Part shown: positions 18,085 through 27,959 of the stretch, piece after piece | Layout of the letters: every line of letters starts with the position of its first letter | Numbering within the stretch: the stretch's first letter is position 1 | Assembly (NCBI GenBank): GCA_030748485.1 | Contig: JASMLW010000544.1 | Coordinates: 1-52,875 of the forward strand | DNA: 52,875 nt | From: Pirellulaceae bacterium | GTDB taxonomy: Bacteria > Planctomycetota > Planctomycetia > Pirellulales > Pirellulaceae | Reading direction: 5' to 3' | The notes under the pieces: model-generated | Told to the model about the DNA's origin: nothing | The model's input: only the letters and a program-made list of their open reading frames with translations | The model's database searches: none | Made by a program: the position numbers and the translations under genes

Positions 18085-19266
18085 ATGAATAGGTCGCCCC
18101 TCACGGCCGCCGATATCGATTGGCTGCAAACGCCCGCGGCGCAGAAACTGTTCGCCGCTTTCGCTGAACATGGCGATATTCCGCGAGCCGTAGTGGCCTT
18201 GCGAAAACGTCATCCGGGAGAGCGCGTCCGCCTCGTCGCCGCCCAAGTCGAATTGCGTCACCGAGCCCGCGAGAAATTCACCGCCGCCAATCAGATGTTC
18301 TTTTCAGCCACGCTGCTGGAACAGGCCACCGACGAGTGGATCGCCTCCCACAAAGCGCATCGTTTTGGCGGCGCGGATCGCGTCGTCGATCTTTGTTGCG
18401 GACTCGGCGGCGACCTCACCGCTCTGGCTCGCGCGACGGTCGCCTGCCGCGGGATCGATCGCAGCGACGAGGCCGTCTCGCTGGCTGCGGCTAACACTCA
18501 AGTCGCCGGCGTCGATGTCGAAGTCCGCTGCGCTGAGGCGAGCGAATGCGATCTGGAGGGCGCGCTGCTGCACATCGATCCCGACCGCCGCGCGACCGGC
18601 CAACGGGCGACTCGCGTGGAGTCGTTTTCGCCGCCAGCCAGCCTCATCGCCCAATGGATCGAACGGGCCGCCGCCGGCGGAGTAAAAATCGCACCGGCGT
18701 CGGAACCACCCACCGAGTGGACCGACGGGCGCACTGAACGCGAATGGATCGGCGGTCGAGGCGAGTGTCGACAACAGATGCTGTGGTTCGGCGACATCGT
18801 CCAGACATCCGGCCGACGCCGCGCGACGGTCGTGGCGAGCGACGGCTCGGCGGAATCCATTGTGGAGTCAGACAGAGCTGTCGATGCGGTTGCGCCGCGA
18901 TTGCTCGACTATCTCTACGAACCGCACGCTGCGGTCCTGGCGGCTCACCTCAGCGGCGCCTTGGCGGAGCGACTCGGACTGGCAGCCGTCGCTCCCGGCG
19001 CATGCTACTTCACCTCAGACCGATTCGTGACGACGCCGCTGGCCGCTTGCTTTCGAATCGTCGAGTCGGCTCCGTTCGATCGAAAGCGATGGCGCTCGCT
19101 GCTGCGCGCACGGGGCGTGGGACGACTGGAGATCAAGAAGCGCGGTGTCGACATCGCGCCCGACGAATTGCGGAAATCGCTGCGACTGAAAGGCGACTCG
19201 GCCGCCACACTGATTGTCGTTCGCCGCGGAGAACAGGTAGTGGGCGTGTTGGCGGAGCGGATGTGA
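18085..19266 (+). CDS. Class I SAM-dependent methyltransferase with THUMP-like C-terminal domain
   Basis: The Rossmann methyltransferase core has motif I VVDLCCGLGGDL near residue 98 and an acidic SAM ribose position in GIDRSDEAV. LLHIDPDRRATG near 155 is the post-V catalytic loop. The last 90 residues (KKRGVDIAPDELRKSLRLKG) fit the THUMP-like domain that accompanies this family. By analogy it probably methylates RNA, but the target is not known. The first 50 residues of the longer frame that starts at 17935 overlap the divergent gene and were left out. Confidence 0.8.
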   Translation: MNRSPLTAADIDWLQTPAAQKLFAAFAEHGDIPRAVVALRKRHPGERVRLVAAQVELRHRAREKFTAANQMFFSATLLEQATDEWIASHKAHRFGGADRVVDLCCGLGGDLTALARATVACRGIDRSDEAVSLAAANTQVAGVDVEVRCAEASECDLEGALLHIDPDRRATGQRATRVESFSPPASLIAQWIERAAAGGVKIAPASEPPTEWTDGRTEREWIGGRGECRQQMLWFGDIVQTSGRRRATVVASDGSAESIVESDRAVDAVAPRLLDYLYEPHAAVLAAHLSGALAERLGLAAVAPGACYFTSDRFVTTPLAACFRIVESAPFDRKRWRSLLRARGVGRLEIKKRGVDIAPDELRKSLRLKGDSAATLIVVRRGEQVVGVLAERM

Positions 19267-19322
19267 GCCGCGCCCGGTCGAGACTCGCCTCACCTGTTAG
19301 ATGATCGCGATGCGCGCTTTCG

Positions 19323-20111
19323 CTAGTCAGACGGGTCGTCGAGTTGGATGAGCGAGAACGAGGCGCCTTGGGGATCGCTGACGACAGCCATACGGCCGTA
19401 GGGAGTATCAAACGGGGGCACGCAAATCTGTCCGGACAGTTCGGTGTGACGCGCAAAAGTGGCGTCGATATCGCCGACGAAGAAGTAGACGCCCCAATGA
19501 GCTGGTACTCCGCCCCACTCGGTGTTCATCTGCAGAATCCCGCCGATTGCCCGGCTGGCGACCTTGACCACCAGGTATTTGGTGGGAGAGTGCGGGTTGT
19601 CCTCGAATTCCCAGCCAAACAACTCACCGTAGAAACTCGCAGCGGCGTCGGCGTCTTTCGTGTTGAGTTCGTTCCAGCAGCGTGAACCTGGCGCATCACA
19701 GAGTTCGGCTCCAAAGTGTTCGCCCTTTTGCCAGCAGCCGATGACGGCTCCCTCGGGATCTTGAATGAAGGCCAACCAGCCGGCTTCCAGCACCTTCATG
19801 GGAGGCGCGATGATTTGTGCGCCCAACTGTTCGGCCCGTTCGGCGACCGCTTCGACGCTGTCGACGTTGACGTAACTGTTCCAGACGGGAGGCGCGCCGC
19901 CGGCCTTCATTTCGGCGCTCATTTCACCGATGCCGCAGACCGACTTGCCGTCGACGTCGAATTGACCGTAGGGCGGTCCGCCGGCCGTGTCGTACAACAG
20001 GAAATTCCAGCCGAACAAGTCACAATAGAATCGCTGGGCTTCCTGCAAATCGTGCGAATTCAAGTCCACCCACGAGAACTCGCCCAACCTGTATTCCGTG
20101 CGGACCGGCAT
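19323..20111 (-). CDS. Tandem VOC (glyoxalase-like) protein
   Basis: 262 residues forming two VOC modules in tandem, 1-125 and 130-262, each with the beta-alpha-beta-beta-beta pattern: FSWVDLNSHDLQEAQRFYCDL in the first and CWNELNTKDADAAASFYGEL in the second. GWLAFIQDPEGAVIGCWQ and GRMAVVSDPQGASFSL close the modules. This resembles the Cfp30B / hydroxylase-like group of VOC proteins, for which no single reaction is established. It lies 41 bp after the SPFH gene on the same strand and may share its transcript. Confidence 0.85.
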   Translation of the reverse strand: MPVRTEYRLGEFSWVDLNSHDLQEAQRFYCDLFGWNFLLYDTAGGPPYGQFDVDGKSVCGIGEMSAEMKAGGAPPVWNSYVNVDSVEAVAERAEQLGAQIIAPPMKVLEAGWLAFIQDPEGAVIGCWQKGEHFGAELCDAPGSRCWNELNTKDADAAASFYGELFGWEFEDNPHSPTKYLVVKVASRAIGGILQMNTEWGGVPAHWGVYFFVGDIDATFARHTELSGQICVPPFDTPYGRMAVVSDPQGASFSLIQLDDPSD

Positions 20112-20152
20112 CGCGTACGCCCTCTTGTGAGACGTCCCGCTCGGTCGAGCGG

Positions 20153-21643
20153 CTAGAATTCGTCGCCACCGCCGAGCTTCTCCTCAACCTTGTCAGCTTG
20201 CCAGGCGACGGCCGTGATCACTCGCGTGATCTCCATCGGGTCAGCCGTGTCAGCCAACTGATTGGCCTGCACAACCAGAAACTCTCCGTTGCCCGTCTTC
20301 TGCACGGCGAATGCTCCGTGCACCATTTGCATATTGTAGCGGAGCAGAGCCATGGCATTGCCTTCGCTCGCCGTTCCGCAAATGGAGGTGTACGAAATCA
20401 GGTTGTGGCCGTCGGGATCCTTGGCCGCAAAATTGACGGTCACGTTCTGTTTGCGAAGCGACCCGATGGGAACGGTGATCTGCCACATCTGGCCAGACTC
20501 TTGAACTTGCCAGCCGTTGGAGCCGGCAACTGTGCGGACCAGCTCTTGCGGATCCAGCTTTTGCGGAGCCGCCGCCTCCCCGCCGGCCAATTCGCCGAAA
20601 TCCATCGAGCCAAAGCCGGCCGCCGCCGCTCCTGCCGCCGCGCCCGCCGCCGCCGCGGGAGTTCCACCGGTCGGAGCGGGAGCCTGAGGAGCTGCCGGAG
20701 TTTGCGGGGCCGCGGGAGCTTGCGGAGCGCCCGGCGGTTGAGGAGCGGCCGCCGCGCCCGGCGGCATCATGCCGGGCTGCTGTTGTTGCATCCCCGGGTG
20801 CATCGCCTGCTGGATCATGCCCGGCATCATCATGCCGAAGCCGGCCCCCATGCCCATGTTCATGGCGTTTCCGCCGGCGCTGTTGCCGCCCTGCTCGGCC
20901 ATCTTGGCCATGCTGTTAGCCGCCTGGTACATCGTAAAGGCGTGCAGGTCGCCGATCGCGCCCATGCTGCTCCGCGTGTCGATCGCCTTCTGAACTTCTT
21001 CCGGAGGCGTGATCGAGTTGATGAAGAAATCAACTAGCTCGAGCCCGTACTTGCCGAACTCCTCGCCCACCTTGACTCGCGTCGCCGCCGCGATTTCGTC
21101 AAACTTCGCCGGCAGGTCAAGCATGCTGACTTGCATCGTACCGAGCAAGTCGGTGAGGCGGGAAACGACGAGGTCTTTGAGGAACGCCGACACTTCCTCG
21201 GTCGTGTATTTGCCTTGCGTGCCGACGAGCGTATTGAGCAGCAGCGGACCGTCGGTGACGCGGAACGAGTACTTCCCGAAGCTCCGCAGGCGAACGATCC
21301 CAAAATCTTTGTCGCGGACGGTGATCGGCTGCCGCGTTCCCCACTTCTGATCGAGAAACGTCTGCTTCCCAATGAAGTAGACCTGCGCTTGGAACGGCGA
21401 CTTCTCCCAAGGAATCGTCAGGATTCGAGTGATGAAGGGAACGTTCGCCGTCGTCAGCGTGTGACGGCCAGCGCTAAACGTGTCCATCGCCTTGCCGTCA
21501 CGGTAGAACACGGCGTCTTGGTTTTCTTGGACGATGAGCTGAGCACCCAGCTGAATGTCCATCGATCCCTGCGGCGGAATGCGGTGCACGAGGGAGCGGT
21601 TGGATTCATCAAAGTACTCGAGGACCTCGAGCTTTCTGGCCAT
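20153..21643 (-). CDS. SPFH-domain protein with a C-terminal YbjN/CesT-like domain
   Basis: Residues 1-270 are an SPFH/band-7 domain of the YdjI (virion core protein-like) type: [18 protein letters not shown], then [20 protein letters not shown] Gly/Met/Gln/Pro and Ala-Pro low-complexity linker runs from about 270 to 360. The last 130 residues ([15 protein letters not shown] onward) look like a YbjN/CesT chaperone-fold domain. It has no transmembrane helix, unlike most SPFH proteins. AAAGGA precedes the ATG at 21643. The helical gene 90 bp upstream is probably co-transcribed. By analogy it may scaffold a membrane-linked complex; the exact role is unknown. Confidence 0.82.
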   Translation of the reverse strand: MARKLEVLEYFDESNRSLVHRIPPQGSMDIQLGAQLIVQENQDAVFYRDGKAMDTFSAGRHTLTTANVPFITRILTIPWEKSPFQAQVYFIGKQTFLDQKWGTRQPITVRDKDFGIVRLRSFGKYSFRVTDGPLLLNTLVGTQGKYTTEEVSAFLKDLVVSRLTDLLGTMQVSMLDLPAKFDEIAAATRVKVGEEFGKYGLELVDFFINSITPPEEVQKAIDTRSSMGAIGDLHAFTMYQAANSMAKMAEQGGNSAGGNAMNMGMGAGFGMMMPGMIQQAMHPGMQQQQPGMMPPGAAAAPQPPGAPQAPAAPQTPAAPQAPAPTGGTPAAAAGAAAGAAAAGFGSMDFGELAGGEAAAPQKLDPQELVRTVAGSNGWQVQESGQMWQITVPIGSLRKQNVTVNFAAKDPDGHNLISYTSICGTASEGNAMALLRYNMQMVHGAFAVQKTGNGEFLVVQANQLADTADPMEITRVITAVAWQADKVEEKLGGGDEF

Positions 21644-21732
21644 GTTCGATTCCTTTAGCGATATTCCCAATTCAAACTGGGCGGCGCGAGCGAACAGGTT
21701 CACCCGCAACGCTTGCGAACGAGATCGCGCGG

Positions 21733-22245
21733 CTATTCACCGACGCCCGTTAACATTTCGCCGCGTTTCAAGAACTTTCTCTCGACCTCATCGATCCGCG
21801 CGACCATTCCGATGGCGACCGCCGCTGGGTCCTCTTGCTTGAGGTGCAGCGACTCGAGTTCGCCCGCCAGCGTTTCGATGTCTTCAAACATTCCGACATC
21901 GTGCTGGTAGACTTGATCGAGTAGCCCTTCATCGACTTTCACAAAGTCGAAGAAGCCGCTGTAGCCGCGAACTTGAGCGCGGAGGCGATTCTCCAGTCCG
22001 TCCAAACGCGTACGAACTCGCTCGCAGCCGGCCATCGCATCGATCTGACCAGCGTCGAGCAATGAACGCATGTAGGTGTCCAGCCCGCCCTTGCTTTGGC
22101 GGAGACGGTCCGCCATCCAGGTGCGGGCCAAGTAGTCGCTCTCCCGCCGGTACTCTTTCTCCAGATACCCTTTGAAGCCGGGAATCTTGCGGAGAATGGA
22201 CTCGACGAAACCTCGATTGTCGGCATGGCTCTGCGGATCGGGCAC
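21733..22245 (-). CDS. Helical partner protein of the SPFH gene
   Basis: 170 residues, nearly all helix and highly charged, with probable coiled-coil stretches ([20 protein letters not shown] and [14 protein letters not shown]). The start is GTG, with GAGGAA about five bases upstream. It sits directly upstream of the SPFH gene on the same strand, with 89 bp between them, suggesting a functional partner, perhaps an assembly or adaptor subunit. No family recognised. Confidence 0.7.
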   Translation of the reverse strand: MPDPQSHADNRGFVESILRKIPGFKGYLEKEYRRESDYLARTWMADRLRQSKGGLDTYMRSLLDAGQIDAMAGCERVRTRLDGLENRLRAQVRGYSGFFDFVKVDEGLLDQVYQHDVGMFEDIETLAGELESLHLKQEDPAAVAIGMVARIDEVERKFLKRGEMLTGVGE

Positions 22246-22561
22246 GGTATTTCCTCAGGTTGAGGCCTCCCAGGCTTCGAAATATTCACTTCCCCTAGTT
22301 GGCGGATTCGCACAAAATCTTGGGCGCGGCCGGCGAATTAATGCCATTTTCAAGGGAAAAAGAGGTGTCGAGCTGTTTTCCCGAGTGCGACCCGGTGTTT
22401 GTCGCGCGAGGGCGAACCTTCACCGGGGCCCCCATCGTACCAAAGCTGAGGGGTGGGGCCAGCCTGTTGGGACTCGTCTGGCTCCACCCCGCTCCGTCTG
22501 CTACCATCCGCCGCCCGTTTTCAACGGGCTGACAACTCCTCGACTCACTCAGCGGTTTGCG
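22246..22561. other. 316-bp divergent promoter region
   Basis: No gene. It separates the SPFH partner gene (-) from the HEAT lipoprotein (+), so it should carry both promoters. An imperfect inverted repeat, GGGGTGGGGCCAGCC pairing with GGCTCCACCCC, lies near 22450-22490. A local AT-rich patch (GGCGAATTAATGCC) is near 22335. Confidence 0.4.
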
Positions 22562-23257
22562 ATGAACGGACGCTTCGCTTGGATTTCCGCCGGCCTGCTG
22601 GCCCTGACACTCAGCGGTTGCAGCGACGGCAGCCTCCCCGAACTCAATCGGGCCAACATTTTCCAATGGAGTCAGTGGGAGGAGGACCGCCGATGGGGCC
22701 CCGCATTCGACGACCAATTGGCCGAGTTGCGGGACCTCCAGCGCCGCGCCCCGGCGATGGCGCCTAACGACCAACTCTATTGGATCGAGCGGCTCACCGC
22801 GATCCTCAAACAGGACTCGAATCCCATTCTCCGCAGCGAGTGCGCTCGAACGCTGGCCGCCTTTCCCGGCGCCGCCGCGTCGGCCGGGCTGCAAATCGCC
22901 ACCGCCGACAAGCTGCCTGAAGTGCGCATCGCAACCTGTGCTGCTTGGGGACAGCGAGGTGGCCCCGAGGCCAGCGCAGCACTTGCGCAACTGGCTACCA
23001 ACGACGCGGAAACGGATGTGCGGCTGGCGGCTATCGGGCAGCTTGCCAGGTACAACGACCAGCAGTCGCTGCGCGCGCTCGCCCAGGTGATCAATGACCG
23101 CGATCCGGCGATTCAATTCCGAGCCATCGAGTCTCTCCGCCAGGTCACTGGCCGCGACTACGGATCGGACGTCAACGCTTGGGGCATCTTTCTGCAAGGC
23201 GGCAGCCCACCCGAACCGGAGCGATCGATCGCCGACCGGCTCCGCACGATGTTCTAA
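22562..23257 (+). CDS. HEAT-repeat lipoprotein
   Basis: 231 residues. The lipobox LTLSGC places the lipidated Cys at residue 20, so it is anchored to a membrane and faces the periplasm. After a short linker come four or five HEAT/ARM-like helical repeats, most clearly PEVRIATCAAWGQRGGPEAS, TDVRLAAIGQLARYNDQQSL and PAIQFRAIESLRQVTG. Such proteins bind other proteins; no enzymatic residue is visible. The ATG at 22562 directly precedes the signal, but its ribosome site is weak. Confidence 0.8.
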   Translation: MNGRFAWISAGLLALTLSGCSDGSLPELNRANIFQWSQWEEDRRWGPAFDDQLAELRDLQRRAPAMAPNDQLYWIERLTAILKQDSNPILRSECARTLAAFPGAAASAGLQIATADKLPEVRIATCAAWGQRGGPEASAALAQLATNDAETDVRLAAIGQLARYNDQQSLRALAQVINDRDPAIQFRAIESLRQVTGRDYGSDVNAWGIFLQGGSPPEPERSIADRLRTMF

Positions 23258-23632
23258 CGCCGCGCCCGGCGTCGAGGGTAACGGCGTTGGCAGCCCGCTT
23301 GCGGACACGCGCTTTCCCAAAGCGGTCGCCGATCTCATCGGTAGGGTCGATGGGAAACTGTGCCGCTTGCGGTGTTGAGATAATCGAGGTTGTGTGAAAC
23401 GGACGGCTCAAGGTTGAGGCCCGCGGCGGCGGCGATCGCAGCAGCGGAACCGCCGGACGCCTTGTCCAATCGGCATCTCTTCCGCCACTTCCAAGCCAAT
23501 GCGAGCTATCGCACGCGAACGCCGTACGAGCGGCTGAACTGGCAGGCGTGTTTCGACCGATATGACACACACAACCAAACCGGTTTTCCTCGCCCCCCAC
23601 CGCCCGCCGCCCACCCATATCAGATCGCCGCC
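23258..23632. other. 375-bp gap between lipoprotein and large secreted protein
   Basis: No convincing gene; a frame open from 23390 into the next gene is polar and leads into its signal peptide, so it is treated as untranslated. AACGCCG pairs with CGGCGTT across about 19 bases at 23258-23290, a hairpin just after the lipoprotein stop but with no T-run. The next gene's promoter is not obvious. Confidence 0.4.
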
Positions 23633-25072
23633 ATGCACCCTTTCCGGGCCCTTCGCCTCCTGCTGCCGCTCTGCCTGCTCTTCTGCCAAATCTCGCACGC
23701 GCAAAGCGGCCGGTCATCTCGCCAAGTCGAGATGGGGCCGCGCCCGCCCGAACACCACCTGTTGAATGACCGCATGGACGAGGCGGTGAGGTCACGACCT
23801 CGTCTTGACGAAGACGAATCCCCGTCGGGCAGAATCGCTCGTCGGCCCCGTTCGCGGTTCTTCATGCGAGCCCGCCGCGAGGAGAATTCGGAGCGCAATG
23901 AGAGAGCACCTGAACCGCGCGACGACCTGCCTCAACCGATTGAAGACGTCGATGACGTCGACGACAGCGACTCCTCCGGCGCGCTGTCCGGGGGCGGCGG
24001 CTTAACCATTGACGGCGAGGACCAATCGTTTGACGCCCCGCCGACGCCCGCCGCAACGTTGCCTCCGCTGACGCCCGAGATGCTGCGGCGGCGGGATCGA
24101 ATTCGCCAGTGTTTGGCGATCTATTTCGAACGCCGCGAGCACGCCAACAGGCGAAGTCCCTGGGGCGTCATGCACAGCCTCATCGGATTCGGCGTCGATA
24201 CGGAGATGTACGCGCACGACGGCCAGCGCGTCAACGCCATCGGGTGGCTTTGCTGGAACGGTTCATGTCGGGGACAGCAACTCTTCTATCTCGATCGCGG
24301 ACGCCTCAACACGCGCCAAGGCCCCGGCGTGGAAGGGCACCGGGGGCAGTTCCTCGCCATGCTGGCGCAGTCGCGCGTGCCGCTCGACTATGAAATCCGG
24401 GTTGAGAGCCGTCGCTTCTCGATTCGCGACCTGGTCGCCTACGAACAGCGCACTTGTCGGCCGAACTCCGAGCTGACGTTCAAACTGATCGGACTGGTGC
24501 ACTACTTGGACTCGGACGCCGAGTGGAGAAGTGATGACGGCGAGCAATGGAATATCCAACGACTCATCAAAGAGGAATTGGCCCAACAAGTTGTCGGTGC
24601 GGCGTGCGGGGGCACGCATCGCATGATGGGATTCAGCTACGCGGTGAACAAACGCCGCAAACGCGGCGAAGCGTTCACTGGACAGTGGAAACGAGCGAAG
24701 AAGTTCGTGGAGGATTTTCAAGAGTACACGCTGGAATTACAGAATGACGACGGCAGCTTCAGCACGAATTGGTTTGTCGGACGAGGCGCACAAGACGACA
24801 TCGATCGACGGCTGCAAACGACAGGTCACATTCTGGAATGGCTCGTGTTCACCGCGTCGCCCGAGGAACTGCGCGATCCTCGCCTGGTCAAGTCGATCGA
24901 TTACCTCACCGCGCTGATGTCCGAACATCGCAACCACACCTTCGAAATCGGACCTCGCGGTCACGCCGTGCACGCCTTGTCGCTCTACGACGAACGGGTG
25001 TTCGAGGGAAATCTCGGCGACCGCGCCGCCGACTTGGCTGAGGCCGTGGAGCGGGCGTCGCGATCGCGTTAG
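23633..25072 (+). CDS. Large secreted protein, possible alpha/alpha-toroid fold
   Basis: 479 residues. Signal peptide LLLPLCLLFCQISHA, then about 100 residues of Arg/Glu/Asp-rich low complexity, then a globular domain. The C-terminal half (EYTLELQNDDGSFSTNWFVG through TTGHILEWLVF) has the Q-x-x-DGSF type repeat seen in terpene-cyclase/prenyltransferase toroids, but no catalytic Asp box is evident. It may bind the cell envelope. Function unknown; the start is the ATG immediately before the hydrophobic signal. Confidence 0.7.
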   Translation: MHPFRALRLLLPLCLLFCQISHAQSGRSSRQVEMGPRPPEHHLLNDRMDEAVRSRPRLDEDESPSGRIARRPRSRFFMRARREENSERNERAPEPRDDLPQPIEDVDDVDDSDSSGALSGGGGLTIDGEDQSFDAPPTPAATLPPLTPEMLRRRDRIRQCLAIYFERREHANRRSPWGVMHSLIGFGVDTEMYAHDGQRVNAIGWLCWNGSCRGQQLFYLDRGRLNTRQGPGVEGHRGQFLAMLAQSRVPLDYEIRVESRRFSIRDLVAYEQRTCRPNSELTFKLIGLVHYLDSDAEWRSDDGEQWNIQRLIKEELAQQVVGAACGGTHRMMGFSYAVNKRRKRGEAFTGQWKRAKKFVEDFQEYTLELQNDDGSFSTNWFVGRGAQDDIDRRLQTTGHILEWLVFTASPEELRDPRLVKSIDYLTALMSEHRNHTFEIGPRGHAVHALSLYDERVFEGNLGDRAADLAEAVERASRSR

Positions 25073-25178
25073 CGGCCTCGATCGAGTGGGATCGGACGTC
25101 GCTTCTTGCCGCATTCCAGCAAAATAATTATCATGCAGGGCCCCGCTTCTCCCCTCCCTCGGTCGTTTCCCCTCCCGC

Positions 25179-26111
25179 ATGAAGCACCAGAAATTCAACA
25201 AACAGTTCGCCAAGTTCTTTGGCACGGCCGTCAATCTTTTTGACACGGGTGAGGCGGACGGTCTGTTGGTGATGCTGGACGGCCCGACTGACTGGGAGCG
25301 GTTGCGCGAAGTAGCCGGCGATCGATTTGTTCTGGTAGCCGCCGATCATGAAGACGAGTTGGCCGGCGCGGCGGAATTCGATCTGAAGTGTGTGACGCTG
25401 GGCCGCGAAGAAGCTCCCGTGTTCGAGAAGCTCACCCAAGCCCTGCTCGAAGGCGTCGCCGACGACCTGCTGCTGCCCAGCGCTGACGTGATCGCCGTCT
25501 ACAGCGGATTCGAAGCCGGCAAGATCGATTCGATCAGCTACATCCACCTCGACGAACACCTCGGTCGGTTGACGTCTCGCGATCTGCAGAACCTGGAGAC
25601 CAGTGTGCCGCTCGAGACACTCAAGTCGGTGGTCGATTTGGCGGTCGACATCGGTCGAGAAGGTCGCGAAGGCAAAACGGTCGGCACGATGTTCATCGTT
25701 GGCGACACCCGCAAGGTGCTGAATCACTGCCACTCCGGAGGCTTTGACGCGGTGAAGGGATACGGGCGGAAAGAGCGCAACTTGCAGGACGGCCGCACAC
25801 GCGAGGCCGTCAAGGAAGTCGCCCTGTTGGACGGCGCGTTCATTGTCTCGGCCGATGGCACGGTCGAGCGCAGCTGCCAATTGGTCGACGCGCCGCACGC
25901 CAACATCACGCTCAGCAAAGGGCTCGGCTCGCGCCACTGGTCGGCGGCCGCCATCACGAAGGCGACCAATGCGATCGCCGTCGCGGTCAGCGAGACAAAC
26001 GGCACGGTGCGATTGTTCCAAAACGGCGATGTGATTCTGAGAATCGAGCCGTTCCGGCGAGCGATGAAGTGGATCGACTTTGAATACGAGCCGCCGGCGA
26101 CGACCGAGTAG
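25179..26111 (+). CDS. Diadenylate cyclase (DAC/DisA_N domain), DacZ-like
   Basis: Would make the second messenger c-di-AMP from two ATP. Residues 165-292 are a DAC domain: GTMFIVGDTRKVL, KGYGRKERNL, the DGA motif at 218-220 and GSRHWSAAAITKATNAIAVA, where the RHR motif of well-known DACs reads RHW (252-254). The N-terminal 140 residues resemble the pyruvate-kinase-C-like domain of archaeal DacZ rather than the membrane helices of CdaA or the DNA-binding part of DisA. It is soluble. It is convergent with nnrE, with three bases between stops. Activity is inferred and depends on tolerance of the RHW change. Confidence 0.82.
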   Translation: MKHQKFNKQFAKFFGTAVNLFDTGEADGLLVMLDGPTDWERLREVAGDRFVLVAADHEDELAGAAEFDLKCVTLGREEAPVFEKLTQALLEGVADDLLLPSADVIAVYSGFEAGKIDSISYIHLDEHLGRLTSRDLQNLETSVPLETLKSVVDLAVDIGREGREGKTVGTMFIVGDTRKVLNHCHSGGFDAVKGYGRKERNLQDGRTREAVKEVALLDGAFIVSADGTVERSCQLVDAPHANITLSKGLGSRHWSAAAITKATNAIAVAVSETNGTVRLFQNGDVILRIEPFRRAMKWIDFEYEPPATTE

Positions 26112-26114
26112 CTC

Positions 26115-26822
26115 TCAGTCGTCTGCTCGTCGCCCCATCACGTCCTCGAGCAGTTTTCGCGGCGCACCGATATCCAGCACATGCAGCCGCCCAATCACCC
26201 GCGCGGCGGCCGGCTGCGAGAAACCGACCTTGGCCGCGACGAACGTGCCCGTGTGGCAGGCGTGAAAAACCTCGCCTTCCGCGACTCCCCGATCGCAATC
26301 CAGTCCGCTCGGCGAATCGACGGCGAAACGTCGGCTCGGCAAGCGGTTGAGCAGGCGGATGACTCGGTCAAATGGCGGCCGCGGGGCTCCTTGCATGCCG
26401 GTGCCCAGCAATGCGTCGATCACCCACTCGCTCCCCGCGACTGACGCCGCAAGCAGCTCGTCGTCGAGAGACCGATCCCAGCGCACGATCGGCGCCCCGC
26501 TGCTCGCCCAAACGTCAAAATGAGTTCGCGCGTCCGGCGGCAACGCCGACGGGTCGCCGACGGAAACTACATTGACCGGCACTCCCGCCAACTCCAAGTG
26601 CCTGGCGATCACATACCCGTCGCCGCCGTTGTTGCCCTTGCCGCAGACGATTGTCGTCTTGCCCGAGCACCCCAGACTGAGCAACAGTTCCGCACAGCTG
26701 CGGCCCGCGTTCTCCATCAATACGACACCAGGCACTCCGAACTCGTCAATCGCCCGGCGGTCCAAGTCGCGCACCTCCGCGCAGGTAAGCGCCCGGCGAT
26801 CGGATGGATCTGATTCGGTCAT
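26115..26822 (-). CDS. nnrE: NAD(P)H-hydrate epimerase
   Basis: Interconverts R and S forms of damaged NAD(P)HX so that a dehydratase can repair them. The YjeF-N fold shows VPGVVLMENAGRSC, the GKGNNGGDGYVIARHL loop and WVIDALLGTGMQG, then AVDSPSGLDCDRG. The protein is the single epimerase domain (235 residues); the C-terminal dehydratase half of bacterial Nnr is absent and must be encoded elsewhere. It lies 19 bp after the membrane-protein gene, as the third gene of an apparent operon. Confidence 0.9.
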   Translation of the reverse strand: MTESDPSDRRALTCAEVRDLDRRAIDEFGVPGVVLMENAGRSCAELLLSLGCSGKTTIVCGKGNNGGDGYVIARHLELAGVPVNVVSVGDPSALPPDARTHFDVWASSGAPIVRWDRSLDDELLAASVAGSEWVIDALLGTGMQGAPRPPFDRVIRLLNRLPSRRFAVDSPSGLDCDRGVAEGEVFHACHTGTFVAAKVGFSQPAAARVIGRLHVLDIGAPRKLLEDVMGRRADD

Positions 26823-26841
26823 CGCCGACAAGTGTAAACGT

Positions 26842-27342
26842 TCAAGTGAACTGCAGGAAATAGACCGAGCCCACGGACGTGAACCAACTCAGGCACCGCA
26901 GTCCGAAGAACGATTTATCCGTGCGCCAGCCCCAGTAGATGAACAACGTCACGGGGGTGATCAAGACGGTCGCCACGCTGAGGAATATCATTAACGAAAC
27001 TCCCAGACCCAAGAAGACGTCGTGAGTACCGACGGCTGCGCCCATCTCGCGAGCAATCAGGATCGGCATCACGAGGCAACAACTGACCGGGGCGACGATG
27101 GCTCCGGCCAATCCCAACGACACCGCCCACCACTGCCGCTTCGTCATGCCGGTAAGCCCCGTCCAGACCCAGACGAGCAAGCCGAACTGCAGCGCGGTCA
27201 GTACGGTCCAGGCGCAAAGCGTCAGCTGGATCCAAACATCGCCAAAGCCGCGGGGCCACATCCGGGCGACCGTCGCGCACGCGGCTGTGAGCACGAGAAG
27301 TGAACCTATCGAGAACTGCATCTGCCGTTTCGAATGGCTCAT
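26842..27342 (-). CDS. Integral membrane protein of unknown function
   Basis: 166 residues with about four helices. The N-terminus has the QFSIGSLLVLTAACATVARM pattern common at the start of small planctomycete membrane proteins. The ATG overlaps the preceding gene's stop (ATGA at 27342-27339), which fixes the start and implies translational coupling. No catalytic motif seen. Confidence 0.75.
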   Translation of the reverse strand: MSHSKRQMQFSIGSLLVLTAACATVARMWPRGFGDVWIQLTLCAWTVLTALQFGLLVWVWTGLTGMTKRQWWAVSLGLAGAIVAPVSCCLVMPILIAREMGAAVGTHDVFLGLGVSLMIFLSVATVLITPVTLFIYWGWRTDKSFFGLRCLSWFTSVGSVYFLQFT

Positions 27343-27959
27343 TCCGAGGAGGCCTTGGCTTGGGCCTGTGACCTCCGCCAACGGTTGCCGAACGCTCGCC
27401 ACGCGAAGCGGAGCAAGAATGCGACGAGCAACAGTGAGATGACTGCGGCGAGGACGGGTACGACAACGGACAGAATCGACAACAACAGCGCGCCGATCCA
27501 CTCAACAGTGGAAACGACCGGATTGGCGACGCCTCCCGTCACGGCGGTCGAGCCGAGTCGGATGCCGGCGAAGCCAGCCTTCACGACGCCCGCGCCGCCA
27601 CCGCCGGCAATGATGGCAGTGGACCATTGCAGCATCGGGTGCATGTCGCTGACGCACGCCGCGGCGACCACTGAGCCGGCGACTATCGCAGCTGGGGTGG
27701 CGATCGAGTCGAGCGCGTTGTCAATCCAGGGCACATAAAATGCGCCGATCTCCAAAACCGTCGCGAGCGAGAAAGCGATGATCGCACCGTACGTCCCCAC
27801 CCAAGCGAATCCATCATCGAGGGTCAGGAGCCCCGCTTTCGTCGCGATGCTGGCCACCAGCATCGGGACAAAGACGCGAAAGCCGCACGACGCCGCCAGA
27901 CCGACGCCAAGGCAGGCCGAAATGATGGTGGCGAAGATGGTGGCGGCGTCTGGGTCCAC
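27339..27959 (-). CDS. DUF4126-type membrane protein
   Basis: 206 residues, about six helices, Gly/Ala rich. The N-terminus ISACLGVGLAASCGFRVFVP and the middle STAIIAGGGGAGVVKAGFAG match the DUF4126 pattern as I know it; the C-terminus is basic. The GTG start has GGAG seven bases upstream. First gene of a three-gene - strand unit with the next membrane protein and nnrE. Function of the family is unknown. Confidence 0.8.
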   Translation of the reverse strand: MDPDAATIFATIISACLGVGLAASCGFRVFVPMLVASIATKAGLLTLDDGFAWVGTYGAIIAFSLATVLEIGAFYVPWIDNALDSIATPAAIVAGSVVAAACVSDMHPMLQWSTAIIAGGGGAGVVKAGFAGIRLGSTAVTGGVANPVVSTVEWIGALLLSILSVVVPVLAAVISLLLVAFLLRFAWRAFGNRWRRSQAQAKASSE

